DNA of 64,000 bases from Ascidia mentula (taxonomy: Eukaryota; Chordata; Ascidiacea; Phlebobranchia; Ascidiidae), in contig OX387205.1 in NCBI GenBank assembly GCA_947561715.1, forward strand, positions 9,801,001 to 9,865,000, given 5' to 3'. The translations under genes and the position numbers were made by a program. Shown in pieces: positions 36,301 through 49,900 of the stretch. Within the stretch, counting starts at the first letter, position 1; each line of letters starts with the position of its first letter. A model generated the notes under the pieces. It searched no databases. It saw only the letters and a list, made by a program, of their open reading frames with translations, and was not told the origin of the DNA.

Positions 36301-39300
36301 GACCATAAAGAAAGCGGATGAAACGGTGTAGAGCAGGGTTTCTCAAACCTTTAGGCTCGCGACACTCGGATCCTCTTAATTAGTTTGCGGCTCACCAAAC
36401 TTTTTAGTCAGTTCAAGTTATAAAGGAAACTTATAGTTCGTGGCCCTTGTTAGGAAAACGAATTGCTTTGATTTGGGGGCGATTTTACTTCCGAACGTTG
36501 TTTATTTTGAATAATTGTCATGAAGGAATCCGACAATTGTAGTGGTATGCCTATTACATAATAAATAAACATTGTCGCGACACACCGGTATGCCACTACA
36601 CACAGTATTAGAAGCCCTGGTTTAGGGTGCTAAGGAAACATGGGAAAGACCACACATTTAGGATTATTTGCTTTAAAATTCACACATCTAAACATACTAG
36701 TTACAGTGAGGCTTATTTGCTTATTATCAGCTGCAAAAGTGGTTTATATTTTATTCAGTTGGCAAACTAACACGTGGATTCAGTAAGTGAATAACGGCAG
36801 GCATTACGAAACACCATTATTCCATTATATATTCTCAACATTCAAATATACTTTGTGAAAACAACACGGTGGATTTAACAAAAGTGGGTAAGTAACTGTT
36901 ACCTCGCTAAGAAAGATGTCGACTACTTGGAAGACCATGTTTAGAGGAAACTTAGCTGTGAAAAGAGTGAGGAACCACTGGCTGGAGAACATATGAACCT
37001 CGATCGCCAGCTGTTTGAAGTGATCGTACAGGCTCGGCATCAAGTCCTGTGAACACACCAAGTTACGTTCAGCAAGGTTTAATGTAGTTTATTTATAAGG
37101 AGTAATTGTAGTTGACTGGAGCGAAAGTCGATGAAACATTAGAGCTACTTTCGGTGAGGGACATAATATGCGGAACTTAGTGTTAGAATGTAAAGAAGTA
37201 ACGACAGTTGGTCCATGTTGCAAAAGGAATCATTTAGAAATAAAATTCTTCGGGATGTGATTATTATTCTGACAGTAGCTTTGATTTGATTTTTTTTCAT
37301 CAAGATGCATAACAACTGCCGACGTGTTTAAGAAAGTTCGGATTTTACAAACCTCCATCGACCTTTCGAGTTGGTAGAACTTTGTGTGTAACGCCTCAAA
37401 CCCGTTCTTAAACAAATCCCGCATCTTGTAATCGTACATGATTTTGATGAGAACGCAGAACGCTTGCTCTTCGGGCATCTACAGTGACACAAAGAAGATC
37501 AAAGTTCAATTTTTGTCTAGCTGGCTCAGCAATGTCAGCTATTTCTTTTGTGACATAAAAAAATGTGGGAGTCAGATGCGTGTTTTTTTTGTTTTGTCAA
37601 ATACGGAGACGTGGAAAATAACGATGGAGTAAGAATATTATTCTCTTGACATTCAAACTCAGAGATCAACGAAGTAGAATACGCACCGTTTGCTTCCAAC
37701 GTTTTAATTTCAAACAGATATAAAGTGCAAAACGCACAACACTTTACGCGTGGTTTACTATATATAGTTAATATACTATTTTGAGTTGTTTTTCCGTTTT
37801 TCGTTAAATTAAAGAGGACATATACATAAGAAGTCTTGTGTTTTCGCGGACGTAAGTTGTTATTTCGCGTCCTACCGTAATGCGTTACTTGGTTTCAAAG
37901 CAGAATTTGCATCGTAAATTTTGCATGGAATTTGCATTGTCAAAAAACATTTTAACCGCAACTAACGGCTGCATTAATTAGCTACTAAAACCGAACACCC
38001 CTCCAATTTTTTCCTACATTCGCCACTAATAGTATACGTAACATATACCCATGAACCGCTACTAAAACAACCACAATGTGTCATTCACTTACATGTAGAA
38101 GCAATGCAGCAGCCAGGAAGGACAGACCCTGACAGTAACCAACCTCCTGGTCATAGACAGAATAAGCTTTCGATATCCTGTACAGCGAGTCTTGACCCAA
38201 TCCACCAGTGTCCTTAAAATAGTCGTGGGCAGGAAAAGTGCGGTGTATGTCCCGCTGAATTATGTTCTCTTGTGGTGAATCCTACACACACAGCAGGTGA
38301 TGTTGTGTTAAGGAAATAGGAGGCGTTAGGAAAAATATTTGCCTGACACTAATCAGCGTGAAAATAAACGGGCGCATCTTGCAAGTCCAATATTAAAGAA
38401 AACAGATCAAATTTTGCGAAGTGCGATTTTTCTTTTGTGAAGAGTTTCCTTTTCAAAACCTTTTTTTTTTTAAAAAAACGGTTAGCATAAGGACATATTT
38501 GCAACAAAAAAACATAACACATATTGCACTGAACGCAAAAAATCGCATTCGTCCGCCCACCTTCACTATCAAATTCCTGTACTTCTCAAGCATGGCTTCG
38601 TTGTCGTGGCAACCAGCCAGCAGCTGCCATACCTCCCCTCTTAAGGCGTCCGGGACGCCCCCGGGCTGACGAACCAACGACCTCAAGCCAGCTGGGCGTT
38701 TGGATAAGTCTGCGTGCCATCTGGACAAAGCATCGCCCCAGTCTGAAAGCACCCGCTGCGAACACTCTCTATTCACTTCTCCAGATCCGCTTAGTAATGG
38801 CTCGTCTGTGTCTGCATAGAAATGATATTGCACCATGAAAGACATGTAACCCTAGGGCAGAGTTTCTAAAACAGTGTGCCGAGAGGTGGTTTCAGGTGTG
38901 CCACAAGAAATTTTATTTAAAATAGCATCGACTACCACTGCAGTTGCCGGTTCCCTTGATCACACTAATTAAAAATAAACAAGGTGGGAACTAAAAGCAG
39001 CCAGGAATCAAAGCAATTTGTTCACCTAACCATGCTGACCACCTGTTGTTTCCTTGTTATTTTTGAACTGACTGAAAAGTTTGGTGTGCTGCAAACAATT
39101 AAGGATCTGAGTGTGCGGTGTGCCTAAAGAGTTTGAGACACTAGGATAAAAGCTGATAATTCGTTCTTTAGTAAACCACAAAATTCGAAAAACAATCCAA
39201 CATGGTAAAAGTGACAAATTGCCTTAAAGTCTGCTTCAATAAAAGGAAAATATGAAGTCAAACTTCCTACCATCATCATCTTCCTCATCCTGAGGGCAGG

Positions 39301-42300
39301 AGGAACTGAGAGCATGCTCCTGATGTGGATGATGCCTAGGACTGTGCATGGATGACCATTTCAATCGAGATGTCTCGCTTTGGACGCTTACCACTTCAAA
39401 CATCTTTGTGCTGACTTTTTGGTTTGGCAACTGCATAGAAAAATGCTATCAATTGGCAAATTTTTACATTTTACAAAGAACAATTATGTATATTCATAGT
39501 AACAGTTTCTTGGCCACTATCTCAGAAACTTTCATTTTAGGCTGAAATCTGTCAGTCTTGTTAAAACAGACAAATATATTTTGCTTTGTTAAAAGCATGA
39601 ATAGTGTTTATAAAAAAGCAAAGCAAGTATTAAGTTAAAATACAAAAGCTCCCCACTATCTCACAACATGCCCTTCACACAATAGTTTCTTGGGCCAATT
39701 TTATAGTGTTAGCTAAACTGCAGTTAGTATCAGCCCCATTTTCTACAGGAAACAATTGAAAATACAGCTGACAGTATGTTGCACACCAGTGACAAAAAAC
39801 CTCAACATTATAGTTTTTATATAGCTTTTACTTTCATAAATACAACAATTTGACTTAAGTTACACAAAAGAAAAAGTCGACTGTACATTTGAATTACCTC
39901 TTACCTCATTAAGCCTTAAAAAAAAGTTTTCATGCAAAATTTTCTTTCCGAAGTACCAGAATTTTTCTGACTGTGGAAAAACTCTGGCTTTAGTTTCAAC
40001 AAGGAATCGAACAGGTTCCTGAATTTCTTGCACCACAAGGTCAGCAGCGACACTTAGAAATACACGAGTACCTAAACAATATTTCAGAAAATTATATATT
40101 TTATTGATACCACATTTGGCACAAATTAAGAAAACTAGCTACTGAACATATTGCTTTATTTAGATTAGGTTTTATCTGTTGAATACTTTATAGATTATGC
40201 AAATTTGGCAAATTACATTTGTGTGTCTATTCTCATATCTCGACACATTGCATCTATTTGAAACTGCATCCTTTAAATCCCAATTAAAGTTTAGTATACA
40301 CAACAATTGGCTATAAATTTACACTGCTTTAAAAATATTTTAGTTACAATTAAACCCATTAGCGTCTTCATGAGGCAATTGTGAAATATACATTTTGACA
40401 CAAAATGTGCAGTAAACAACTATCGCATCTCTACAACAACAAACTGGCTCCTGACACAATAGTAACAAAACAACCTTACACTGGTAACAAATATCATCAA
40501 CATATTGATAAAAAAATACTTTTAACACATAGGTCCAGTTAACACAAACAGCAAATGAAGTATAACAATTCGAAAAGAAACTGTTATGTAGTTTCTGAGT
40601 ACCCTATACTGAGTACTCTATTGTTTGGTACTCATTATAGGGTACCCAACGGATTGACGTTGACCGAACGGTACCACAAAGTGGAAATCAGTGTGCCCGC
40701 TAGTGTAAAAGCTAGCACAGTGCCAGTCAACAGCTGCACTGATGAGACCTCACAGGGCGAAACAGTGCGTGTACACCCTGTCTGCAGCTCTCAAACTGTT
40801 ATGCCTTTATCTAAATTACAAAAAACAAGCAGCTAATAGTTGTTCAATATTTCACTAATGACATTTTGACCGGCCACAAAGCTATTAATCATCACAGACA
40901 CATAATATTATACACCTTTTTTGTCTTGATTAAATACATGGCACATTAGCCACTGCCTAAACAATGTCAGACCTACAATACTGCTCACAACAACACAAGT
41001 CCCACATAAAAAGTAAGAGGTATTTCAACAAAATTGTAAGTGGAGGTTGCTTAGCAATTGCCAGTGTCATATGCCACCTGTTGTCCGTTGAAGCATGATA
41101 ATATGTGATCAATTCTGAATAACACACAGCACACCTAGGTATTTGCAAAGCTATTTCTATGTATACTGCCATGGCATAAAGACACTAAATGACTTACATA
41201 TACATTTGCACAGCTTTAAATTTCACCTTTTTGTGTTTCAGTGTTTAGAAGTGCAAAATGGTGGTGGGTGGGATTCCATGTGCCCACTATAGTGTGTATG
41301 CCTTGGTTTGGACATTCCTCATCCACTATTGCTCTTTCCATATCGAGCAAGTGCATGTCACTTTGCTTTACATTTCTTCCAGGGGTCAGAAGCAAGCCAA
41401 AGCACCTGTCATGCAGATTAAATTGCATCAATATTTTTATTAAATGAACATATTTTCTTTTGCAAACTATTATTGAAGCAGTTTCTTGTGAAAACCTAAA
41501 CATTTAGTTATATTTATATGTTGTTGCTTGTATATCTGTACTTACACTTTCAGATAAATTTATTTAAAAAAGATTAAAGTTTTTATGCTTAACTTAACCA
41601 AATTATCATGCTAAAATAGACATATTGTGATGATACAATCCACTGTTGACAACAACTTACAAAAACGTAAATACAGTCCAGAAAAAACCCACGAATGACA
41701 AAATAGTAAAAAATATTTAGGTCCGTCAATTTTTTAAACCATACCTTTCTATGGTTAGTTCAATGTTGCTAGTTTGTGTAACCGTTACAATAACTTTTTT
41801 CTCCAGATTTTTTCTGAATTTAAAGCAAGATGATGTTTTATCCCATGGTACAGTAGCATAACCACCCTTTCCGTCATCTTCCCTGCAAAATTTTAAGTCT
41901 TCTCTTAAAAAACAAGCGATGCACTTGAAAGTTTCAATATCCACAGAGAATTGCAATCATAGTTTTTTTTACATTAAAATAAACATTATTTTGACATAAT
42001 ATCGCTAGAAATTGGCTAAAAAAAAACATAAATAAAAAAGTAGGACATTTTTAGTTCACACATTTGATTCAAATTCAAATTATAGTTAGGGAAAATAAAA
42101 TAAGGCATAAGTAATCAGCCTATCAGCTAATCAGGGTTCAATTATTACTTGACATCAGAGAGTTTATAAAATTCATTGCCCAAGAAGCTTGGAACAACAC
42201 AGTTTTGACTTTTTCGTACATATAGATGCGATCAAATTTACAAAATAAGGTAACAAAATAACTACAGTCATTTGGATTCTGCTACATACTGATATGTAAC

Positions 42301-45030
42301 AAACAACAACAAGATCTAGACGAAGTTGTACTAACTTGATTTCCAGTGATACGGTAAAGCCATAAATTGCGTCATCAACAACTTGTTGCGAAAAATCATC
42401 AGTTGCACTTGGGGACAAATGACTGCTGTCGTGGGCAACCACTGATTCCCCCTCTGGGATTTGCGACCTAACAAAAAAAAAACATTTGTTTAATGTGAAA
42501 AATGCACCAATGTTGTCCATGCAAATGGTTTGAGAATGACGACTAAGCACATTCTGCCAAAACAAAAGTTTCCATTAAAACCATATTATGAAAATGAAAT
42601 GTAAGCACAATTACAGATCACAAATACATATATCTGCATGTTGCTGCTAAATGTTTGGGACTTTGTAAAGCTAACAAATGTGTGTTCAACAAGCACAAAC
42701 CTTTTGAGAAGCTGTATTCCACTAGCAGGTTGCTCGCCAGGACTTTTTGGAATGCTTCGAAAGGCCAGTTCAAAGCTGTACAGCACCTTACGCACCTACA
42801 AAGTAAATCTGTGTTGTACATACAGCCACAATGCTACAGTAAACAGAAACTTGTATTTAGCATTTGCAACTATTATCCAACAAAATCATCAATATCAAAT
42901 ATGTTATTCTTATGCATGGTATCCTATATGTCTTACAGCTTCAGGCACATCACATCGAAACACATGGCATTGGAATATTCCAGATTGTTGATGGGATTCA
43001 GTGAATGCAAAGCAATCACGTTCAATGCTGTCATCTGTGCCTCGGACACAAAACAGGATGGTATAAAGTTTGAACGAGCCCATTACCACACTGCCTTCAG
43101 GCTCCAGTAATCTACAATGCAAGAAAATCAGTTACAAAATGATTTGATCAAGTATCTGGAGTCTATGCACCTTTGCACAGGCTATGCAAACATTGTACAA
43201 ACACTGGTGCAATTGTACTTTTTCATTGCAAGAATGGGACATAATGTGGCAAGGTAATTTGCATGTTATATTATAGCACCAAAAGAGTGTGTACAAACAA
43301 TGGACTGTGGCAGTGAATATGTAAATTTTTCATTGGAAGAAAACAATGTCAGCTGGTTGGAGGCAATGAATATTCACTAAGGAATTAGAAAACAATCACC
43401 TCACTGTTCCATCTGCTCTGCTGGGAATGCTTAAAACAATCTCAATCTGTTTGTTGTCAGTGTCGGTGTCGCCAGGAAGTTCCACAGATTTATGCAAGCT
43501 ACTGGGCTCCTGTTGACATCTGAGAATTGAAATGGTGCGTAACGCTTCTGGTTCACTGCGTGGGGCATTCACTGATGCACAGCCCAGATAGTAAACTCCA
43601 TTAAAAAGTATGCAATCCTCATCTTCAGAAAGAAGTTTTGCTTTCATTTCTAAATAAACATGCCACAAATTTTCTAAATAACAAAGAAAAAACAGGTATA
43701 TACAAAAATGGTAAAAAATAGACTAATAAGTTACATTGAACCTAGTACAGTATCTTGTGCATTAGAACCAAATATACAAATATATTTACACACATTTTAT
43801 TGTTCATAAACTGTTTGATAGAAGTTTGCACTTACCATCACTACCAATATTCAGGGAATCTGGCCTGGGTTCTGGTTTGTCTTCAACAGACATACCTGAA
43901 AATAAGGCCCATTAGAAAAAAATTATACCTGTTTTTGAACACTTATTTTTTAAAGTATAATATTTTTTGACTTTGATTTAAATTTCCAGGCACCATGACA
44001 GGGTAGGTTCAATTAATCACAAGAAAATCAATATTCATTTAAAATTACAAAACAACATTGATTAAAAACAAACTGTTCTGTTTGAATTATAAATTGCAGA
44101 TAACAAAAAAGCTTGTAGCCAAATCACAACAAAGAATTAATTGGTCAAAATTACATCTCCATTTATTATTATTTCAGGGTTTAAAACAGTGCAAAATAGA
44201 TTCTAGTATTTATGGGGCTTTTACTCCACCAACTCATCTATTGTAAACTTATTCATGCAGACATGATCAGAACTTCACAACAAAATCTATTGCCTTATGA
44301 CACTGCAGCATTAAAAGACAAGTTTTAACTAATAGAGTAAGATTGCCCATTATACCAGTATCATTGGAGGTTATGGTTGTTTGACTATTGTCCATTGTTT
44401 CCTTTAAACTCTGCTTTAGATCTGATTCATTTCCATTTCCAGCTATCTATTATAACAAGAGAACAAATGTACATAATGACTTGAGCACAAGTAAATCAGA
44501 TTGGAAAGTTTGTTTCATGCGCGGAGGATTTTGTTTCGGCGATTGTTAATTGCGCGGACGATCGCAACATTTTTTCATATGTTAATGCATTAGCTAATTA
44601 ATATTGCAAGGATTATCGGTAAATTTTTGCAGAAGTGTGCGAAGAATAGCCTATATCATTTGTTTCCAATCTGGCAAGTAAATGAGAAAAGGTTGTAGTG
44701 GAATAAGTTTATTTATAAAATCAAAATTTGGTGTAAAGGCCTCTTTGTGAAATGCCATTCCTAAGATATTTTCCTTCAACACTATGTTTACAGAAACCCG
44801 TGTATGTGTAATCACAATCTACAAAATAAAAACATCATAGAAACATTATTATCATTATGTTTAGACACATTTTGGCAGGTTCATATCTGGACCAAATACT
44901 TCACACGATTTGCAAGCTGGAATGTAACCGAATAAAAACCCACCTTCAATCCAATTTCCATTCCTTGTACGACCTCAAACTCAGAGGAAATGTTGTCTGA
45001 TGAAGCACTGTTAACTGACAAATGGTCCAT
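33369..45030 (-). CDS. RABGAP1: RABGAP1 homologue (PTB-TBC Rab GTPase-activating protein)
   Basis: There are 22 minus-strand exons, all in phase (~1,104 aa; human 1,069): 44944-45030, 44356-44446, 43836-43895, 43400-43649, 42937-43111, 42701-42795, 42336-42467, 41745-41882, 41227-41405, 39905-40071, 39271-39430, 38561-38811, 38093-38281, 37353-37478, 36903-37046, 36084-36254, 35853-35945, 35496-35606, 35310-35435, 34585-34770, 34344-34511 and 33369-33584. The start is MDHLSVNSASSDN. The order is a PTB domain (FNGVYYLGCASVNAPRSE to YSFELAFRSIP), a DUF3694-like region (TVSLEIKEDDGKGGYA), then a TBC domain. TBC has the arginine finger IIQRDIHRTFP and glutamine finger VGYCQGLSFL. A coiled coil containing DYKTICSQLSQRIE ends the protein. 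The product switches off Rab GTPases on endosomal membranes. Confidence 0.95.
33686..34067. mobile_element. foldback insertion with two hammerhead-like cores (Penelope-like)
   Basis: Arms of roughly 165 bp face each other about a short spacer near 33850-33875. The left arm begins TGCTTAATACTGCTCTTCTG, and the right arm returns the same sequence and then adds ATATGCCTGGCAGCATCAG. The 12-bp flank TATTTAAACTAT occurs at 33674-33685 and again at 34068-34079, a target duplication. Head-to-head partial copies, variable duplication length and hammerhead motifs are known traits of Penelope-like retroelements. It lies in the last intron of RABGAP1, and no protein is encoded. Confidence 0.8.
33956..34003 (+). 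ncRNA. hammerhead-ribozyme-like motif
   Basis: CUGAUGA (33956-33962) is followed by a seven-pair hairpin (GGCUGUU/AAUAGCC, one G-U pair) and GAAA (33982-33985). Then come ACGU...ACGU, which can form stem III, and a UA step that could be cleaved. Stem I pairing looks weak, so activity is uncertain. An inverted copy is on the minus strand at 33731-33766. Confidence 0.5.
34981..35030 (+). ncRNA. diverged hammerhead-like motif in a RABGAP1 intron
   Basis: CUGAAGA (one change from CUGAUGA) is followed by a hairpin GUCUUACC/GGUAGAC with one bulge, then GAAAC at 35008-35012. The loop and stem bases differ from the copy at 33956, but pairing is kept. Downstream CAGAAGAACAG echoes the arm sequence of the foldback family. 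Confidence 0.5.
36334..36619. mobile_element. hAT-type MITE, 286 bp
   Basis: Ends are CAGGGTTTCTCAAACC and AGAAGCCCTG. Flanks GTGTAGAG and GTTTAGGG are an 8-bp target duplication with two changes, implying an older insertion. It sits in a RABGAP1 intron between exons 36084-36254 and 36903-37046. Confidence 0.75.
38859..39143. mobile_element. probable degenerate hAT MITE
   Basis: The left end CAGAGTTTCTAAAACAGTGTG and the right end GTGTGCCTAAAGAGTTTGAG then ACACTA are roughly inverted. I see no matching 8-bp flank, so the boundaries are approximate. It lies in a RABGAP1 intron. Confidence 0.45.
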
Positions 45031-46994
45031 GGCCCGACATGAAGTATGCTATTTGTAACAATTGCAGTTATACTTCAAGCTAATTGTTATAAAAACAAAA
45101 AAAGATGTTCACAGTGAACTCGCAACTCGCAACATACATTAAAGTTTAAGACCAAACCAAATAGCAGCTTTTGTGTATTCTGTTCTGCAGCGAAAGTGCT
45201 CAAACGACATGGTTTGGTGAGCAACATAAACAACATAATGTTACACCACTTCAGGGACAAAAAATTCAAGCAATTATTAACGGTATAATTCAGTATTGTT
45301 TTTTTTGTTAAAAATTACTAATAAAAAATGGTTGCGTCGGGTGGTTGTTACACATATGGTTGCGTCGTTAACACCTGGCCGTTAGCGTTTACACAGATTT
45401 CCATGTTACATAGACTCATATGTGGATCAGTTTTTGCGAACTGGCTATCCCGGTGTATTGCCATTTTCCTTCAGGTTATCATGAGCATAGACTTTGAATG
45501 CAACAACAATGCGATGCATGGTACCTAGCTGAGGTAAATTTGGGAGATCGTCAGTTTGAAATTTGGGAGATTCGTCAGTATGATTTTTGCCTAATTTGCA
45601 TAGCTTATGTGTATAAGAATATCGTTGAACAAAACCAAACATCAGATTTGAAGATATAATAAAAAAGAACAAGCACAATTAATTCCCCAAATGGAATATT
45701 TGCACTCAAATCCCCTTCAATGTCCTGTTGCCTTTTTCGTGGTGGTTTGTTTTTAAAAAAAAAACAATACGGATCGAATACAATCAGTGCGATACATAGT
45801 ATGCATCAAACGAAGGAAATTTAAATTCCCAAGGATCCTTACATCGTGGTTACTTATTTATTTTGCCAAAATTTGTTCGTTAACAAACACCCCAAAAGGT
45901 AAACACACCAGCCTATTCTTTTCTGATCATGAACTCAATAACTGTGATTTATTATTCACAATGTGTGCACCCGTACGACCACAGTTACTGAAATCATATG
46001 TTAATGGGCCCAGGTGTTCTTAAAGTTTCACATATTAACAATAATGTATCGCAAAGAACGTGCGATCACTTGTTTGACGTTTTCATCCAAGTTTTCACGC
46101 TTTTATTTCACCTATTATTCATTTACCTTTCACCTGAAATGTTTCGTGTTAATTTATATTTGTCTTCACGTAATTGTCTCGAACGCACCAGTCACCGCAC
46201 GTTGATTTTACATCGCAGCGCTAGCTCCCTCCCTCTCACGTGACACCGTTGGGCCAAAAAAGACTGGTGATATGGAAGATAGAAACGGGACTAACGCGAG
46301 ATTTTATTTGAACAAGGATGACTGCCAGACTGCTTTGTAGATTGTTATTCGTCTGCTGGTATTTTAAAGTTTGATGAACAAGATTTAATCTAATTTGAAA
46401 ACCGTTGTGCTGAAACAGGCTTGTGTTTAGCCGTTAATGCAGCGTCCTGAGGACTAAGGAAAGCGTTTGTTTAAGAAACGTAACAATAATAAAGTTTTTA
46501 TTGCGTTTTGCGTATCTGAAAACGTTTTCATGTCTTCTTCGTGATGAATTGATTTTTAGTCAACAATAAAAACCGAGTACAATCTGCGGTGCCACATACA
46601 ACATGCACATATTGTTGGCACCAACCTTAGCAAATACAAGTACACGAATATTTTTTGCGTGTTTGCAATATTTGTTTCTGACGCAAATATAATGAGATGA
46701 TACTGATTATACCGTGCAAAATGTCGAAAATACTTGTTTGTTGAATTAACCACAACCAGCTTTGCTCCTGATTATGTATTGAAGTTATTATTTCGGCTGT
46801 AGAGGAACGTAAACAACTCTATTCTGTTCCAATGATAAACTCCATATACATGATTCAATATCCAGGATATGTGCATCCGTACGAAGACAATTACAAATAC
46901 CACATTGTTTTCTTTGTTTGGGACCTTATTGCATAGTTGGCCTTCAGATATCTACCAGCAAGAACTTATGGTTGGTGCTGAAAACAGAAGGAAT
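45031..46994. other. divergent intergenic region, RABGAP1 and ZP copy A
   Basis: This region separates the RABGAP1 start (minus) from ZP copy A (plus). From about 45188 rightwards it is copied, with gaps, at 51170-52570 upstream of ZP copy B, so it includes a duplicated promoter region. No gene is seen. Confidence 0.6.
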
Positions 46995-49900
46995 ATGTTC
47001 AGGTCTTTAATCTTACTTGGATTCGCCATTATTGTGGCAAGAGGTATAATTACACTATTGTAAAGATGTGCTGATTTTAACATGACTTTCTTCATCGATT
47101 AACGAACGAGTTTGTTTGAGACTTAACAAATCACGCACAAATAACGATACAGAGGAAATACGTTGGATCAGAATTTAAAGCACGAAATTTTAAACTTTTC
47201 TACACGTTTAAGGATGCCACGATAAAAAGCGTCGACGCCGCGAAGTCGGTGCCCTCAACTTGTTTTTCGACAATTGCATGGCCAACAATTCCATCAATGA
47301 CTTTACTTGGGCTAGTGTGGTGGATTTTGTGATTGAACAGGGATCGTGGTACGACGGAGAAAGTCTTCGATGTACAAATGGCGGGTATGCTCTAAACAAG
47401 TTTGAACTGTTGAAATGTGCTAAACACAATTGGAAAAGTTTCGAAAACATCTTGCTTGAAATATTCACAAACTTTCTATGAAGTATTTTTGACTTGACAA
47501 AACGTAATCTGTTCTGTTTTCATCAAGTAGCCGTCGTTAAAAGTATTGTTTTATATTCGTAGTTTATAAAAATGTGTTAATTGCAAACAAAAGTTTTTAT
47601 TTCCATTAAGTGATCTTTCTGCCGAGACTGACTGCTGGTTGAATGCACTGGAATCTTTGCTTACCGAACCTGATCTCGATGTAGCTAAACAGTGTGTCTG
47701 TGACTATCTTTACGAGACAAATGGCGTTGGTTGCCCTTCAGGTAAGCGAAAGGAATAGATGGAAAAACAGTTGCCACATAACTCAGCTGTAAACTAGGCC
47801 TCCCACAGACTTGCATTGAAGAAAAGTGCACCCTTATCTTAATATATTAATTTCTGCGTTTTTTTTTTATTCACAGCACGAAGAAAACGCTCCGTGCAAG
47901 GTAAGTGGTGTCATCAATTTTTTGATAAAAGTTTAAAAGTTTAATTTATCTTCGTGCAGCAGCAAGGGCTTTGCAATGTCTCCTTGTACATAAGACACAA
48001 AGCGCTACAACATTAACGACAAATTCACAAAGAATGACACACTGACATATACGAATGTCTTCGACCAGTTAATTTCTGCAGCAGTAGACATGAGTTCCAA
48101 AATACCGAAGAACTTGTTTTTTTGCTGCTTCTAAAATTTTGGGGTTGCAAAATCCTTCATGGGTAACATTGGAATTGACGAATTGTGCTTGTGCTTTTTC
48201 AACCGCTTTAAACTCGCTGAAACCGAATAAGTCCCTATTGGCCTTACATTGGAATTTCTGTTTTGACCAAAGTATTGTATGCAGCAAGCGCTCATGCGCG
48301 TTCACTTCGGTTGTCATTTGCACTTAAATGCTGCTTTCGTCATAACTTAATATCCTTTTTGATATTCAGGCATCTTTATTAATGGACCGTGTAACGAACC
48401 AGTACTAAACGATGAAAACTGTCCATACGTTGACGAGGAGGAATACGCCAGAAAGCTTGCCGGCTTGATTACACAAAGTAAACTGAAATCGAATGACAGA
48501 ACGGCCATGGACCTTCTATCCATTGTGAAATTCGTGCGAAAAGAAGGCCTGTGTCGGAGGTATTGTCATTCTAACGCAGTGTTTCTCAAACTTTTTTCAA
48601 TCACGTACCGCTCATTTGTTTTTTAATACACTGCGTACCACCGTATTACCAATATCACCAGTTGCTTGGTTTTCCTTATTGTGCATTTGTGACGGAGTAG
48701 TATCAACGTGAAATTGTTGCACAGTTGAATACACGACGTCAGAATTACTTCAACAGTGCAACAATTTCACGTTGATACTATTGCGTCACAAATACACAAT
48801 GAAGAAAACCGACATCATGTATTTGCAGCGGTTTTGGCTTCTGCAAAGTGCGGCAAATTGTACAGAGTAGACTAAATCGCGTACCACTGGAAAAGCTCTC
48901 GCGTACCACTAGTGGTACGCGTACCACAGTTTGAGAACCACTGTTCTAACGTATTTCTAAAGAAATAGACATATATGTATTACGAGTATTTGCGAATCGT
49001 TGTATTTATCAGTGTGTGCAAAGTATTGAGCCTAAATAACGTCAATTACAAACTTTGTACAATAATACAGAACGGGCAAGGTTGCAAACCTTGTACTTTA
49101 CTACATAAGATCAACACAGTAAAGATTTGTGTCAAAACAACTTCAGAAAACAAAATTACAAACTATTTTAAGCAACTGCACTTGTGATCTCAAATACACA
49201 AGCACTGCTAACATGAGAAAGTCGTTATCGTGTGAATCATGTTGGCCAACTCGGCTTTATGCGATGATAAAGGCAACTTCGCCCCTGAAAGAGCTTGCAT
49301 TGAACGTTGCTGTGGAATTGGAGACTGCGGGTGAAACTGTGATCTTTCATAAAATATTATTTCCTGCAGTTTTAGCATTGATATACTGTGTAATACCCGT
49401 CTTGAAATCAATGTCAGGAAGTAGCAATTTCATGGTATTAAAACTAAGCAGTCAATATTTTTAAGTGATATACATTTTTATATTTTGGGTTGTTCTGTTA
49501 AAGGTGCTGCCCCACCCCCAGTGTGCAGCCATGATTCTGTGCTTGTGAAGTAGGTATATATGGTAACATTAAAACGGTGTTTATGCTACATACATAACAT
49601 ATTCGGAATTGGCATTTTGGCAGCTGGTTTCGAGTGAGTCGCAGAACACACAAATCAGAAAAGCCACTTGTGGTGTATTGCTTTAAACGACTGTAATATT
49701 AACAATTTTTAAATACATACGTTTTCCTGCTGACAGCACAGGGCTTAATCAACACGCATATACATTCAATATCGCTTATTTTGACTTTGACATATGATGC
49801 TGAACTTTAGCCATTTGTATATACTTACGATGATAGTCACAAATAAAGTTGCAGGTTTTACGGACAAATTTCTGCCATCGATACGCAACAATTAAATTCC

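Noticed and set aside
40555-40836. 93-codon + strand frame inside a RABGAP1 intron
   Set aside because: No recognisable domain or splice structure. The flanking RABGAP1 exons (41227-41405 and 39905-40071) join directly in phase, so neither strand needs an exon here.
42655-43110. 151-codon + strand frame
   Set aside because: It is the antisense shadow of two RABGAP1 PTB exons on the minus strand, which give a clear family match.
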